Position numbers and translations under genes: made by a program
DNA from: CAZNPL01 sp964574815
GTDB taxonomy: Bacteria > Planctomycetota > Phycisphaerae > UBA1845
Length of the DNA: 21,938 nt
Direction: 5' to 3'
Assembly: GCA_964574815.1 (NCBI GenBank)
Contig: CAZNPL010000060.1
Span: forward strand, 1 to 21,938
Notes under the pieces: model-generated
What the model saw: the letters and a program-made list of their open reading frames with translations, nothing else
Told to the model about the DNA's origin: nothing
Database searches by the model: none
Part shown: positions 7,461 through 17,500 of the stretch, in pieces
How positions within the stretch are numbered: position 1 is the stretch's first letter
Layout: every line of letters begins with the position of its first letter

Positions 7461-8060
7461 ATGCGGCATTCATTCGAGGGATGCGGGCGAGTTCTTGCAA
7501 TCGCGGGATGCCTGGCCGTCGCCGCCGGCTGCACGGGTGGCCTGCATCGCGAAGGCGATCGGCAGATCACACTGGTCGGCTCTTACGGTGAGCCGATCAA
7601 GGACGCCGCCTTGTGGTACCGGTCCGCTGACGGACGGGGGCAGAACGTAGCGCTCGAGCTCGGCTACAACCATTTCTTCGAGGACCGGCTGGCCTTCATG
7701 GTAGGCCTGACGCCGTACAAGATCTTCAACCAGAGCGACGGCGACGTCTATGCGGCTGAGTTTCAGATCGGCTTCCGCTGGTACTTCTGGGAGTTCGATC
7801 TCGGCCCGGTGCCGGTGGGGCTTTTCGGCGAGATCCTCGGGGGCGTGATGCAGGCGGCCAAGAGCATCCCGGAGGAAGGCTCGCACTTCAACTTCACGCA
7901 GGACACCGGCTTGGGCTTCGAAGCCCAGTTCTCCGATCGCATAAGCTGGATCGGCGGCTACCGCATGAAGCACCTCTCCAACGCCCATACCAACGACGAC
8001 GACAACCCCTCCCAGAACGACCACCATTTCTACACGGGCATCGCGATCGCGCTGAAGTAG
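7461..8060 (+). CDS. PagL-like lipid A 3-O-deacylase / acyloxyacyl hydrolase
   Basis: This 199-residue protein has an export signal with a hydrophobic core and a possible lipobox (AVAAGC, Cys24). The rest alternates short amphipathic beta-strands (for example GYNHFFEDRLAFMVGL, AEFQIGFRWYFW) as in an outer-membrane barrel. The diagnostic motif is KHLSNAH: His171 and Ser173 fit the His-x-Ser catalytic pair of PagL, which removes the 3-O-acyl chain from lipid A. The nearby DDDNPSQND fits the 'NPG' loop of the family only loosely. The ATG at 7461 has AAGGGG about 7 nt upstream. It appears to stand alone and may have its own promoter in 7307-7450, though I see no clear one. It suggests an outer membrane with lipid A or a similar lipid. 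Confidence 0.75.
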   Translation: MRHSFEGCGRVLAIAGCLAVAAGCTGGLHREGDRQITLVGSYGEPIKDAALWYRSADGRGQNVALELGYNHFFEDRLAFMVGLTPYKIFNQSDGDVYAAEFQIGFRWYFWEFDLGPVPVGLFGEILGGVMQAAKSIPEEGSHFNFTQDTGLGFEAQFSDRISWIGGYRMKHLSNAHTNDDDNPSQNDHHFYTGIAIALK

Positions 8061-8193
8061 GGCGATCCATCGCGGCGGTACAACCGCCCCGCAAGCAGCC
8101 AATTCCGCGCCGCCGGTTCCGAAATATCGACCCGATTCTCACGAATCGCAGACTGAGACGGGCCCAATCCCTTTACAAAAAGGATAACAGCCG
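8061..8193. other. Intergenic region with two small hairpins
   Basis: After the pagL-like stop there is GGCGGTACAACCGCC (6-bp stem), and further on CGATTCTCACGAATCG (6-bp stem, 4-nt loop). Neither is followed by a T-run, so I do not call a standard terminator. AAAAAGGA, the ribosome site of the next gene, ends the stretch. Confidence 0.35.
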
Positions 8194-9267
8194 ATGATGC
8201 GCATTTGCCCCCGAATCACGTACGTAGTCACGTCAGCAGCCATTCTGATCGCGCCCTGTGGCGTGCTGGCACGGGGTCCCGAAGAGAACGCCCAGGCCAT
8301 CGACCGTTCGCTCGAAACCGAGGTCGCCGAGGGTTTCCGCGGGCAGGTACTTCTGGAACGAAATGGCTCCGTGGTGCTGGAACGGGCATACGGCCCGGCG
8401 GACGATTCAAGAGACGTGCCGGCAACTACGGATACGCTTTATTACATTGGCTCGCTCGCCAAGATGTTCACCTCGGCGGTCGTTCTTCAGCTCGATGCGG
8501 AAGGAAAGCTCCGACTGTCCCACACGCTCGCAGACGTCCTCGGTGAGGTGCCTCGGGACAAGGCCCACATAACGACGATCCGGCAGCTCCTGGCGCACAG
8601 GGCCGGCATCGTGGCGAACCACCCTGATCCGCTTTCGAAGTTGGACGAAGAGGCGTTCGTCAGGTGGTTTCTGGAGACGCCGCTCGATCACGAGCCGGGC
8701 ATGCAACATCAGTATTCCAACGTCGGGTATTCCCTGCTAGCCGCACTGGTTGCACGCGTCGACGGTGGATCTTTTCAGGACTCGGTTCGCCGGCGCGTCT
8801 TTCGACCCGCGGGCATGAAGGACACGTTCTTTCTCAACGAAATCGCGCCGCACATCGAGCGACTGGCCGTGGGTTCCGGCCCGAAGCTCGCCGAGTACGG
8901 TGTGGATGGAAAACCGCAGACGTACGGCGGCACCTGGCTCCGAATCGGCCCGGGCGGCATCGTCAGCACGGCCCGCGATCTGCTCCGGTGGGAGCAGGCA
9001 CTGCGGGATGAAACCTTGCTCAGCGCCGATCAGTATCGCCTCGCGACGACGCCGGTCGTACCCGATGAACCCTGGGGACTCGGCTGGCGGCTGTCCCGGA
9101 CCACGCGCCGGACGCCGCTCCACTACCACGACGGCGGTCTGCCGGGCTTCAACGCGCTGTTCGCCCGCTACCCCAAAGAAAACGCCGTCATCATCATTCT
9201 CTGCAACCGGGACGAAGCGGCCGGGCGCGTAGGCCGGCGCATTTCGCGGGACTTCTTTATTGAATGA
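8194..9267 (+). CDS. Secreted serine hydrolase, beta-lactamase/DD-peptidase fold (PF00144 type)
   Basis: This 357-residue protein has a Sec-type signal (TYVVTSAAILIAPCGVLA). The family's active-site triad is visible: SLAK with nucleophile Ser87 and Lys90, YSN with Tyr174, and HDGG near residue 312 in place of the KTG box. A QLLAHRAGI segment (the usual 'LLxHxSGI') and a GGIVSTARDLLRWEQAL helix are typical of class C-like esterases and peptidases. Members include D-aminopeptidases, esterases and class C beta-lactamases; without the KTG form, antibiotic hydrolysis is not implied. AAAAAGGA lies about 9 nt before the ATG. It is convergent with mfd. Confidence 0.85.
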   Translation: MMRICPRITYVVTSAAILIAPCGVLARGPEENAQAIDRSLETEVAEGFRGQVLLERNGSVVLERAYGPADDSRDVPATTDTLYYIGSLAKMFTSAVVLQLDAEGKLRLSHTLADVLGEVPRDKAHITTIRQLLAHRAGIVANHPDPLSKLDEEAFVRWFLETPLDHEPGMQHQYSNVGYSLLAALVARVDGGSFQDSVRRRVFRPAGMKDTFFLNEIAPHIERLAVGSGPKLAEYGVDGKPQTYGGTWLRIGPGGIVSTARDLLRWEQALRDETLLSADQYRLATTPVVPDEPWGLGWRLSRTTRRTPLHYHDGGLPGFNALFARYPKENAVIIILCNRDEAAGRVGRRISRDFFIE

Positions 9268-9276
9268 AACATAGGA

Positions 9277-9299
9277 GCGAGCAAGTGCGGCGTGCTCGC
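9277..9299. terminator. Hairpin between convergent genes, possible terminator
   Basis: GCGAGCA and TGCTCGC form a perfect 7-bp stem around a 9-nt loop, 10 bp after the serine hydrolase stop. There is no T-run, so termination is only inferred from position between two convergent genes. The rest of the gap up to 9385 shows nothing else. Confidence 0.3.
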
Positions 9300-9385
9300 G
9301 ACATCTCCGCGTCCCGTTCCTTCCTTTGTGCGACTTCGGAGCTCATTGCTTGTCCCCCTCCAATAGCCATCGGCGGCGTCAGCGC

Positions 9386-12300
9386 TCAGACCCTGGCCGG
9401 CGTTCTCGGGACGGCTGCACTCAGCAGCTTGCGCAGCGTGGCGATGAGCGTGGGCGGTTCATGATAACTCGGCGGGAGGCGCCAATGGATCGTGTGTGCG
9501 TCGGGCATGCGGACCGTTCCGGGACGGTCCGTGAACAAGTCCTGGACAAGCTTGAGGTCCACGATCGAGAAAACGATGTCCGGCCCGTCCAGCACGATCG
9601 ACTTGATCCGCCATTGGGCGGCCAGGACCCGGATCTCCGCAAGCTGGAGCAGCCGCCGGACGGCCGGGGGGTACTTGCCGAAGGCGTCCCGCAGGTCCTG
9701 ATCGAGCTGCTCGACGTCGGCGGGCGTCCGGCAGGCGACCAGCCGCCGGTAGATCTCGATGCGGGTGCGTTCGGCCGCGATGTAGGACCTGGGAATGTGC
9801 GCCGCGATGTTGAGCTCCAGGTGCACGGGGGCGGCGCGCAGCTCCTCTTTACCTTGGGATCGCCGCACCGCGTTCTCCAGAAGCTGACAGTACAGCTCGT
9901 AACCCACGGCGGCGATGTGCCCGCTCTGCTCGGCCCCCAACAGATTGCCCGCGCCGCGGATCTCCAGATCGCGCATGGCAATGCGGAACCCCGCGCCGAG
10001 GTCGCTGAACTCCTCGATCGCCTTGAGGCGCTTGGCGGCCTTGGGCGTCACGGGCCGATCCGACGGCAGCAGGAAATAGCAGTACCCGCGTACAGCGGAG
10101 CGCCCGACCCGCCCCCGCAACTGGTGCAGGTCGGCCAGCCCGAAGCGGTCCGCGTTGTTGATGAAGATGGTGTTCACATTGGGGATGTCGATGCCGCTTT
10201 CGACGATGGTCGTGGCCACGAGCACGTCGGCCTTTCGATCGAGAAACGCCTGCATGACCCGTTCGAGCTCACCCTCCTTCATCTGCCCGTGCCCGACGAT
10301 GACCTTGGCCTCGGGCACGAGCTTTCGGATGCGGTCGGCGACGGGGTGGATCGATCGAACGATGTTGTGGATGAAGTAGACCTGCCCGGCGCGGTTCATC
10401 TCGCGCAGAATCGCCGACCGGACCATCTCGGCGTTGAAGTCCGCCACGCGCGTCGCGATCGATCGCCGGTCCATCGGCGGCGTCTGCAGGGCGCTGATGT
10501 CGCGCAGCCCGACCAGCGCCATGTGCAGGGTGCGCGGAATCGGCGTGGCCGAGAGCGTCAGCACGTCGATCGTCGCACGCATCTGCTTGAGCCGTTCCTT
10601 GTGCTCAACGCCGAAGCGCTGCTCCTCGTCGATGACGACCAACCCCAGGTCGGCAAAACGCACGTCCTTGCTCAACAGGCGATGCGTGCCGATCAGGATG
10701 TCGATTTGCCCCTTGCGGGCCGCCTCGACCAGCTTCTTCTGGTCTTTGGCCGACCGGAACCGCGACAGGCAGCCGATGATGAACGGATAGTCGGCCAGGC
10801 GCTCGGTGCAGGTGCGGTAGTGCTGCTCGGCCAGCACCGTGGTCGGCACCAGAATGGCCACCTGTTTACCATACTCAACCACCTTGAAGGCGGCCCGGAT
10901 GGCCAGCTCGGTCTTGCCGTAGCCCACATCACCGCAGACGAGGCGATCCATCGGGCGGGGCCGCGTCAGATCGCCCTTGATCTCCCCGGACACGGTGACC
11001 TGGTCCTCGGTGTCCTCATAGGGGAACGATTCCTCGAACTCGTGCTGCCAGCGGGTGTCGGCCGGGTAGGCGATGCCCTCATGATGTCGCCGGGCGGCCT
11101 GGACGCGCAACAGCGAGTCGGCCAGTTCGGAGACGGCCTCGGCGACGCGCTCCTTGGTCTTGGTCCAACGGGTCCCGCCGAGCTTCGACAGCGCCGGCTT
11201 CATGCCCGCGGCGCCGACGTACTTCTGAACCAGGTCGATCTGGGAGGTGGGCACGTGCAGCGTCGCGTCGTCGGCGAATTCGAGCGTCATGAACTCGACG
11301 CTCTTTTTCGAGTCGCCCTTGCGCATCGTCTGCATGCCGCGGAACCGGGCGATGCCGTGGACCACGTGCACGACCAGATCGCCGGGAACGAGATCCAGCG
11401 CGGACTCGATCGGCCGGGAAGCGTACGAGCGGCGGAGTCGCCGGGCCGGCTTGCGATGGAAGATCTCGTGATGGGGAACGACGATGGTGCGCGCGGGCGT
11501 CCACTCGAAACCCCGGTGCACGTCGCCGATGACCAGCTCGACGGATTCGGGCATTCGGCCGCCGTGCTCGATGATCAGTTCATGCAGTCGGGATCGTTCG
11601 CCGTCATTGTGGCAGAAGACGACGACGCGGTGATCCTGCGACGCGGCGAGCAGTTCCAGGACCGCGTCCTCGGTGCGCCCTTCGAAGCGCGTGAGCGACT
11701 GCACCGGGAAGTGAAAGACGTCCGCCGCCGCCCCCACGGCCGCCCCCAGCCTGGTCAGATGAAGCTGCGTGAACGCACCGAGCTGCCGCAAGGCGCTGTC
11801 GGGTTCGAACAACCGGTCGGACCGATCGAGCCGCTCCCAGAATGTGCGGGCGACCTCCTGCACGTCGTCCGGTCGATCGACGACGATCAGCGCATCGTCC
11901 GGCAGGTACGACAGGATCGTGGTGGCCGCCTCGGCCGCGAGCCGCTCGTGCCACGGCATCGCCGCCAGAGACAGGGCGTCGAGTGTGCGGATGGAACGCT
12001 GGGTACTGAGGTCGAATTCGCGGATAGCCTCGAGGCGGTCGTCGAGGAACTCGAGACGTACCGGGTCCTCGCGACCGGGCGCGAAGACATCAAGGATGTC
12101 GCCGCGCCGCGCGAAGTCCCCCGGGGACTCGACCCGCTCGAGCCGTTCGAACTCACGATCGACCAGCCATGCGACGATCTCGTCCGGATCGATCCGGTCG
12201 CCCGCCGCCAGCCGAAGCGTGTTGGCCTTGAGCACATCGACATTGGGCACGGGCTGCACCAGCGCCTGCACCGGCGCAACCACCATCTCGCAGACCTCCT

Positions 12301-12628
12301 CCCGAAGCCGCGCGCAAAGCCGGAGCCGCTCGCCGTGGATCTCGCCGCTGGCCGATCCCTCGCCCGGCACGGCCTCCCAGGCCGGCAGCAGTTCCGCGTG
12401 GCGCCCCGAGAAAGTCTCCAGGTCGTCCAGGATTTCGTCGGCTTCGTCGAGGTGGGCCGTCAGGTAGAAAAGCGGCCGTAAGGTGAGCGCCTGCAACGCC
12501 GCGCTCACCATGGGCGCAGACGATCCCCATAGACCGGAAATCCCAAGCACCCCCCTGCCGCCCTGGAGGCGCTCGATGATCCGGCCGATGGTGGCGTCCT
12601 CGGTGATCGATGGGATCACCATATTCAC
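9386..12628 (-). CDS. mfd: Transcription-repair coupling factor Mfd
   Basis: This 1080-residue DNA translocase removes RNA polymerase stalled at lesions and recruits UvrA. Domain order: a UvrB-like N-terminal part (residues 1-330); the CarD-like RNA-polymerase-binding domain near 410 (LVPGDLVVHVVHGIARFRG); then the RecG-like helicase core with Walker A GDVGYGKT (~565), the DEEQRFGV box (~666), SATPIPRTLHMAL (~689), ATTIVESGIDIPNVN and QLRGRVGRS (~836). The C-terminal D7 domain follows. Length is slightly below the usual ~1150, mainly in the N-terminal part. The likely start is the GTG at 12628, or the ATG two codons later; no Shine-Dalgarno sequence precedes either. A TATCAT box seven bases upstream could make the message leaderless. 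It is divergent from the hybrid kinase. Confidence 0.95.
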   Translation of the reverse strand: MNMVIPSITEDATIGRIIERLQGGRGVLGISGLWGSSAPMVSAALQALTLRPLFYLTAHLDEADEILDDLETFSGRHAELLPAWEAVPGEGSASGEIHGERLRLCARLREEVCEMVVAPVQALVQPVPNVDVLKANTLRLAAGDRIDPDEIVAWLVDREFERLERVESPGDFARRGDILDVFAPGREDPVRLEFLDDRLEAIREFDLSTQRSIRTLDALSLAAMPWHERLAAEAATTILSYLPDDALIVVDRPDDVQEVARTFWERLDRSDRLFEPDSALRQLGAFTQLHLTRLGAAVGAAADVFHFPVQSLTRFEGRTEDAVLELLAASQDHRVVVFCHNDGERSRLHELIIEHGGRMPESVELVIGDVHRGFEWTPARTIVVPHHEIFHRKPARRLRRSYASRPIESALDLVPGDLVVHVVHGIARFRGMQTMRKGDSKKSVEFMTLEFADDATLHVPTSQIDLVQKYVGAAGMKPALSKLGGTRWTKTKERVAEAVSELADSLLRVQAARRHHEGIAYPADTRWQHEFEESFPYEDTEDQVTVSGEIKGDLTRPRPMDRLVCGDVGYGKTELAIRAAFKVVEYGKQVAILVPTTVLAEQHYRTCTERLADYPFIIGCLSRFRSAKDQKKLVEAARKGQIDILIGTHRLLSKDVRFADLGLVVIDEEQRFGVEHKERLKQMRATIDVLTLSATPIPRTLHMALVGLRDISALQTPPMDRRSIATRVADFNAEMVRSAILREMNRAGQVYFIHNIVRSIHPVADRIRKLVPEAKVIVGHGQMKEGELERVMQAFLDRKADVLVATTIVESGIDIPNVNTIFINNADRFGLADLHQLRGRVGRSAVRGYCYFLLPSDRPVTPKAAKRLKAIEEFSDLGAGFRIAMRDLEIRGAGNLLGAEQSGHIAAVGYELYCQLLENAVRRSQGKEELRAAPVHLELNIAAHIPRSYIAAERTRIEIYRRLVACRTPADVEQLDQDLRDAFGKYPPAVRRLLQLAEIRVLAAQWRIKSIVLDGPDIVFSIVDLKLVQDLFTDRPGTVRMPDAHTIHWRLPPSYHEPPTLIATLRKLLSAAVPRTPARV

Positions 12629-12720
12629 TGCATCGATGATAGTCCGGCGGAACCTGTAAGGAAACGCCGTCAGGCGCCGGCAGACACCTTGAGGGGCTTA
12701 CCCCATCCGAGGCGGGTTGA

Positions 12721-12749
12721 TTTACGACCGGCCAACAATCGTCTATGCT
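12721..12749 (+). promoter_or_regulatory. Weak promoter candidate before the hybrid kinase
   Basis: TTTACG (12721-12726), a 17-bp spacer and TATGCT (12744-12749) form a possible sigma-70 promoter in the mfd/kinase divergent gap. The -35 match is poor. The gap otherwise holds no recognisable feature. Confidence 0.25.
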
Positions 12750-12884
12750 GTACCAACCCGGAGGCATGAGGGGCTTGCCGGCCGCACCGGGGCCGCCAGC
12801 CTCGCGCACGTCGAACCCAACCGTCGCTCACGGCGTGGATGTGACGGAACGGCGTGGCACCCAAATCAACGCCCCACGAGGTCG

Positions 12885-14486
12885 ATGTCGACCATGAACG
12901 ACGAACCCCAAAACGTCGATCGAGGCGAGGAGGTCCCGGACACCACGTTGGAGGGACTTCGCGCTCAGCGCAGCTTCCTGCGGCAGGTGCTCGACATCAA
13001 TCCCACCCTCATCTTCGCGAAGGATCGTGAGGGGCGGTTCACGCTGGTCAACCAGACCGTTGCGGACATCTACGGCACCACGGTCGACGACCTGATCGGC
13101 AAGACGGACGCCGACTTCAATCCGAATCCCGAACAGGTGGAACACTTCCGCGAGGACGACCTCCGCGTCATGGATTCACTTCAGGAGGAGTTGATCCCTG
13201 AAGAAGAAATCACGGATGCAACCGGCCGAACTCGTTGGCTTCAGACGGTGAAACGCCCCATCATCGGACCGGACGGCAAGGCCAACCAGATCCTCGGCGT
13301 GGCCACCGACATCACGCAGCGGCGCGAACTCGAGGAGCAACTCCGACAGGCGCAGAAGATGGACGCCTTGGGCCGGCTGGCCGGGGGCATCGCTCATGAT
13401 TTCAACAACGTTCTGGCCGTAATCCTTGGCAACGCCGAGCGTCTGCTGCGCAGCGTCGAAAAGGAGAAGGGCAGCGACGACCCGCAAAAGAAGGGCCTCG
13501 AGTTGATCGTCTCGGCGGGCGAGCGGGCGGCGATGCTGGTGCGGCAGTTGCTGGCGTTCAGCCGCAAGCAGCCGATGAGCCCAGTCGTACTGGACGTGAA
13601 TTCGGTCGTAACGGACCTGAAGGAGCTATTGGGCCGATTGATCGGCGAGCACATTCGACTCGAGGTCAGGTGCGAGCCCGCGCCGTGCTACGTCCGTGCA
13701 GACCCCGGACAGATCGAGCAGATCATCGTGAACCTGGCCGTCAACGGCCGCGATGCGATGCCCAAGGGCGGCACCCTCAACATCGACACCGCAGTCGTCG
13801 ACCTGGACGCCGCACATGCGGCGAAGCACCCGGACGCAAAGAAGGGGCCGCATGTCATGCTCTCGGTCGCCGACACCGGCGTGGGCATCCCGCCGGAAAC
13901 GCTCGAGCGGATCTTCGAGCCGTTCTTCACGACCAAGGCGGTCGGCAAAGGAACCGGCCTGGGCCTCGCGACGGTTTACGGCATCGTCAAGCAGGCCGGC
14001 GGGCACATCGTCGCCGAAACCGAAGTGGGCAAAGGAAGCCTTTTCAAGGTTTACCTTCCTGCGGTGGAAGCGCCCGGCACAGACGCCGAGGCCGCGGATG
14101 GCGAGGTGGTGGTCACCGGTACAGAGACAATTCTGGTTTGCGAGGATGAGGAGGACGTTCTCCAACTCGCGTGCGCCATTCTCGAGGAGCACGGATACCG
14201 GACCATTGCCACGTTGAGCGGCGACGAGGCACTCAAGCGGGCCGCCGAGCACGAAGGGCCGATCGACTTGTTGTTGACCGACGTGGTGATGCCGAAGATG
14301 AACGGGCGCCAACTGGCGGAGTCACTCGCGGCTCTGCGGCCCGGCATCAAGGTTCTGTACATGACCGGCTACTCGGCCGACGTGCTCGGCCCGATGGAAG
14401 CTCACGAGGACTGGGGCGACTGGCTGTCGAAACCATTCACATCCACGCGCCTCCTGAGGCGCGTCCGCGCCGCGCTGGACGCATAG
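12885..14486 (+). CDS. Hybrid sensor histidine kinase (PAS-HisKA-HATPase-REC)
   Basis: This 533-residue protein has no membrane segment, so it is probably cytoplasmic. A PAS domain spans residues ~30-145 (DINPTLIFAKDREGRFTLVN, with a C-terminal PAC part ending ILGVATDITQRRELEEQL). The phospho-accepting His171 lies in GGIAHDFNNVLAVILGNAE. The ATPase domain has NLAVNGRDAMPKGG (N-box), DTGVGIPPE (G1) and GTGLGLATVYGIVKQAGG (G2). A C-terminal receiver has CEDEED, phospho-Asp466 in LLLTDVVMPKMNG, MTGYS and LSKPF. This is the common PAS hybrid layout whose receiver follows the kinase. No separate response regulator is next to it. I chose the ATG at 12885 with GAGG just upstream; the ATG at 12894 is an alternative. 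The frame extends upstream to 12717 without kinase-like sequence. Confidence 0.9.
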   Translation: MSTMNDEPQNVDRGEEVPDTTLEGLRAQRSFLRQVLDINPTLIFAKDREGRFTLVNQTVADIYGTTVDDLIGKTDADFNPNPEQVEHFREDDLRVMDSLQEELIPEEEITDATGRTRWLQTVKRPIIGPDGKANQILGVATDITQRRELEEQLRQAQKMDALGRLAGGIAHDFNNVLAVILGNAERLLRSVEKEKGSDDPQKKGLELIVSAGERAAMLVRQLLAFSRKQPMSPVVLDVNSVVTDLKELLGRLIGEHIRLEVRCEPAPCYVRADPGQIEQIIVNLAVNGRDAMPKGGTLNIDTAVVDLDAAHAAKHPDAKKGPHVMLSVADTGVGIPPETLERIFEPFFTTKAVGKGTGLGLATVYGIVKQAGGHIVAETEVGKGSLFKVYLPAVEAPGTDAEAADGEVVVTGTETILVCEDEEDVLQLACAILEEHGYRTIATLSGDEALKRAAEHEGPIDLLLTDVVMPKMNGRQLAESLAALRPGIKVLYMTGYSADVLGPMEAHEDWGDWLSKPFTSTRLLRRVRAALDA

Positions 14487-14501
14487 CGCGAGCTGCTTGC
14501 A

Positions 14502-14523
14502 CAAGTGAACGACGTGTCACTTG
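14502..14523. terminator. Hairpin between convergent genes, possible bidirectional terminator
   Basis: CAAGTGA and TCACTTG form a 7-bp stem around an 8-nt loop. It lies between the stop codons of the hybrid kinase (14486) and the kinase-TPR protein (14550). There is no T-run on either side, so the role is inferred from position. Confidence 0.3.
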
Positions 14524-14549
14524 GGCTGCTTGAGGTTCCGTGCACAGCG

Positions 14550-17500
14550 TCAGTACTCTTCGGGATCTCCGTTCTCTTCCCGCGGCAGCTTCTTGCGCCA
14601 CTCGGCGGCTTTGACGTTGTAGCCGTTGCCGGGCGCGGCGGCGTGCCACTGGTCATACAGATCCGCTTGCCGCCGCGCCGCTTCTCGGGCGCTTTTACCT
14701 CCCTCCTCCGTGTCAAGTGATAAAAACTCCTCGTAGGCGGCAGCGAATTCAGTCACACCTTCGTCAAAGCGGCCCTGAGCGAGTAGACAGCGCCCGAGCC
14801 AGTGACGCGCCTCGCCAAATAGCAACGTACACTCCCCGTGAACGTTCGTAATGGTTTTGACCGCTTTCCTGAGCGGTTCCTCGGCTTCTTTGGCGCGGTC
14901 GTCCAGCAGAATTGATTTTCCAAGATGGACGAGGGTGCTTGCGACTTCGGTTTGATCTGCAGAGTCATTCCTTTTGAGAACATCCAGCACTTCGCGGGAG
15001 ATGCTCTCTGCTTGTGCGTGGCGCCCGGCGCGGTTCAGTTCGTCTCCAAGAGTCCTAAGAACATAAAGGGCAGGCGGATCGGCTTCGCCGTGCTCCGCGG
15101 CTCGCTTTAAGTATATTGGGCGCATCAGCGCCTCAATCGAATCTACTTTTCCTCCCTCGCGGATAAACTCGACCAGCCTCTTGATCATGTCGGATGTGGC
15201 ATGGTGTCGTCGCGGCAATACTTCGATCGCACGTTGCTGGGTTTCGATCGCCTTGTCGACGTGCCCAGTACGGAAGAATCCCAACGCCAGTGTATCCAGT
15301 ATCATGTGGTTACCATGGTTGCTCAAGGCGTCGGCTCGTTTCGCGTACGCCAGTGCGGCCCCGGCGTCGCGCAAGTGAGAAGGTTCGGCCGTCAACATTG
15401 TCCAGGCATAGAGGTTGAGCTCATCCGCCGTCGCGTCCGGAGAATCCGCCAGATGCTGCAGAATCGACAGCAGCTCGCGCGCTTCCTGCTCTCCTTCGGC
15501 GCTGCGGCCCAGTCGTTGAAGCGAGGCCAAGTACACGTTGTATGACAAGGACAGGTCGATATGCCCGGGCGGAAGCACCCGGCGGGCTGTGTCGACGGCT
15601 TCCCAGCCCCAGCGCTCGGCATCCTCGAATCGACCCATCCGCAGATAAAACCCGGCAGCTTCGCGCTTTGCCCGGATAGTCCACGGGCTCTCCGTCCCGT
15701 GCTGCTTTTCACGCACTGAAATCGCTTCGAGAAAAAGCGGCTCGGCTTCGGCATACTTGCCCAGGTTCATGTATATCCAACCCATATTGAGTGCGCAAGT
15801 GGCGGTCTCCGGATGAGCTACACCGAGGTGCCGTCGCGACAATCTCAAGGCCCGCTCCAGAATTGGCTCCGCCTCCTCGTTCAATCCGGCCGCGCGCATT
15901 GTGTTGGCGAACTCGTTTCGGAATTTAATGTATTGTTCCGAGTCGTGTGGAAACGTGCGTTCAATCCGTGGTGCCAAAGCGCGAAAGCGCAAAAGTGCGT
16001 CGCCGACATTACCGAATTGATAGACGCCCTCGGTGAGACGGGATTCGGCGCGCAGCGCCTCTTCGCTTTCAAGTCCGTCGAGTCGCCTTGCCAGTTCGAC
16101 GACCGCCTCGTAATGGGGAATCGAATCGGCGTAGCGACCGAGCTGAAGGTAGGTCTCTGCGATCGTCCAACGGACCGCCATTTCCACTTCAGGTTCGTCT
16201 CCTAGTTCGTCACCGATCCGAGCCGCGGCCGCATCGAGCACCTGTAGAACCGAAACGTCTTCCCCCTTCGCTCGAGCGGGGTCCACTGCGGAAAGCATGT
16301 TGGACAAGAACTCTTGTACGTGCTGAGCACGTTTGGCTTCGAGCTTCGATTCTTCCGCCGCAGCGAGGGCCTTGATTTCTGCGCGTTGTGCACGCAGGTA
16401 GAGTGCGGTGCTCACGACCGTTGCAACCACCAGGACCAGCATAACCGTTGCTCCCGCAACGACAGCACCCCGATTGCGTCGTGCGAAGACACGAAGTTGA
16501 TAAGCCAGACTTGGCGGCCGCGCGCTGATAGGCTCGTTGTTGAGGTAACGTCCAATGTCGGCGGACAGCTCCGACGCGCCTTGGTACCGCCGGTTGCGGT
16601 CCTTTTCCAGCGCCTTCTGCGCGATCGTTTCCACATCACCGCGGAGCGTTTTGTTGAAGCTGCTGAGTTTCGTCGGCTCCTGCTCGCGGATCACCCGCGT
16701 GGCCTCGTGGATGGCCGCACGCTTGAGTTCATACGGCAACTGACCGCAGAGTATCTCATAAAGGGTCACGCCCAGCGAGTAAACGTCGGTCCGCGTGTCG
16801 ATTTCGTGCGGTTCGGCTGCGCACTGCTCCGGGCTCATGTACTGCAAGGTGCCGATGAGCTGACCTTCACCAGTCTGCAACGTGGTAACGACCACGTCGC
16901 TGTCCGTACTCCGCGCCACACCGAAGTCGATGACCTTCACCTGCCCCGACGAGTCCACCAGGATGTTGGATGGCTTCAGGTCGCGGTGGATGATCCCTTT
17001 CTGATGGCCGTGGTGCGTGGCGTCGCAGACTTGGCGAAAGAGCCGGAGCCGTTCCCGCGTTCCGAGTTTCTTCTTCCTGGCATACGTGGTGATTGGCTGG
17101 GCGTCGGGGATGTACTCCATCGCGAAATAGGGCACCACAGTGTCGCCGTCGCGATGGGTTCCGGCGTCGAATACCTGGGCGATATTCGGATGACGAAGCC
17201 GGCCGAGAATCTGTGACTCGTACTCGAATCGGCGCCGCGCGGAGCGAGATGCGAAGCCCGCTTTCATCAGCTTCACGGCGACGGTTCGGCGCGGCTGCTC
17301 CTGGGTCGCTTCGTAAACCGTGCCCATGCCGCCACTGGCGATGATGCGATTCAACCGATAGCGGCCGACACGCGTACCGGCGCGTCCTCGGCTGAGGTGC
17401 TCGCGAAATGGAGCGGCCGTCACCGTCACGGAGCCATCATCGGGCGTGAGGGCGCCGTGCACGCGCGCGCCCCAGTCCTCATCAGGCAGGTCGAAGCCGA

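Noticed and set aside
8194..9267. Antibiotic-resistance beta-lactamase
   Set aside because: The SxxK and YxN motifs are shared by many esterases and peptidases, and the third box is HDGG rather than KTG, so no resistance function can be claimed.
9326..12481. A 1051-codon open frame on the plus strand opposite mfd
   Set aside because: Its translation is Asp/Gly/Arg/Val-rich with no domain, and it mirrors the codon pattern of mfd, which has every expected helicase motif. Long antisense frames are expected in GC-rich DNA.
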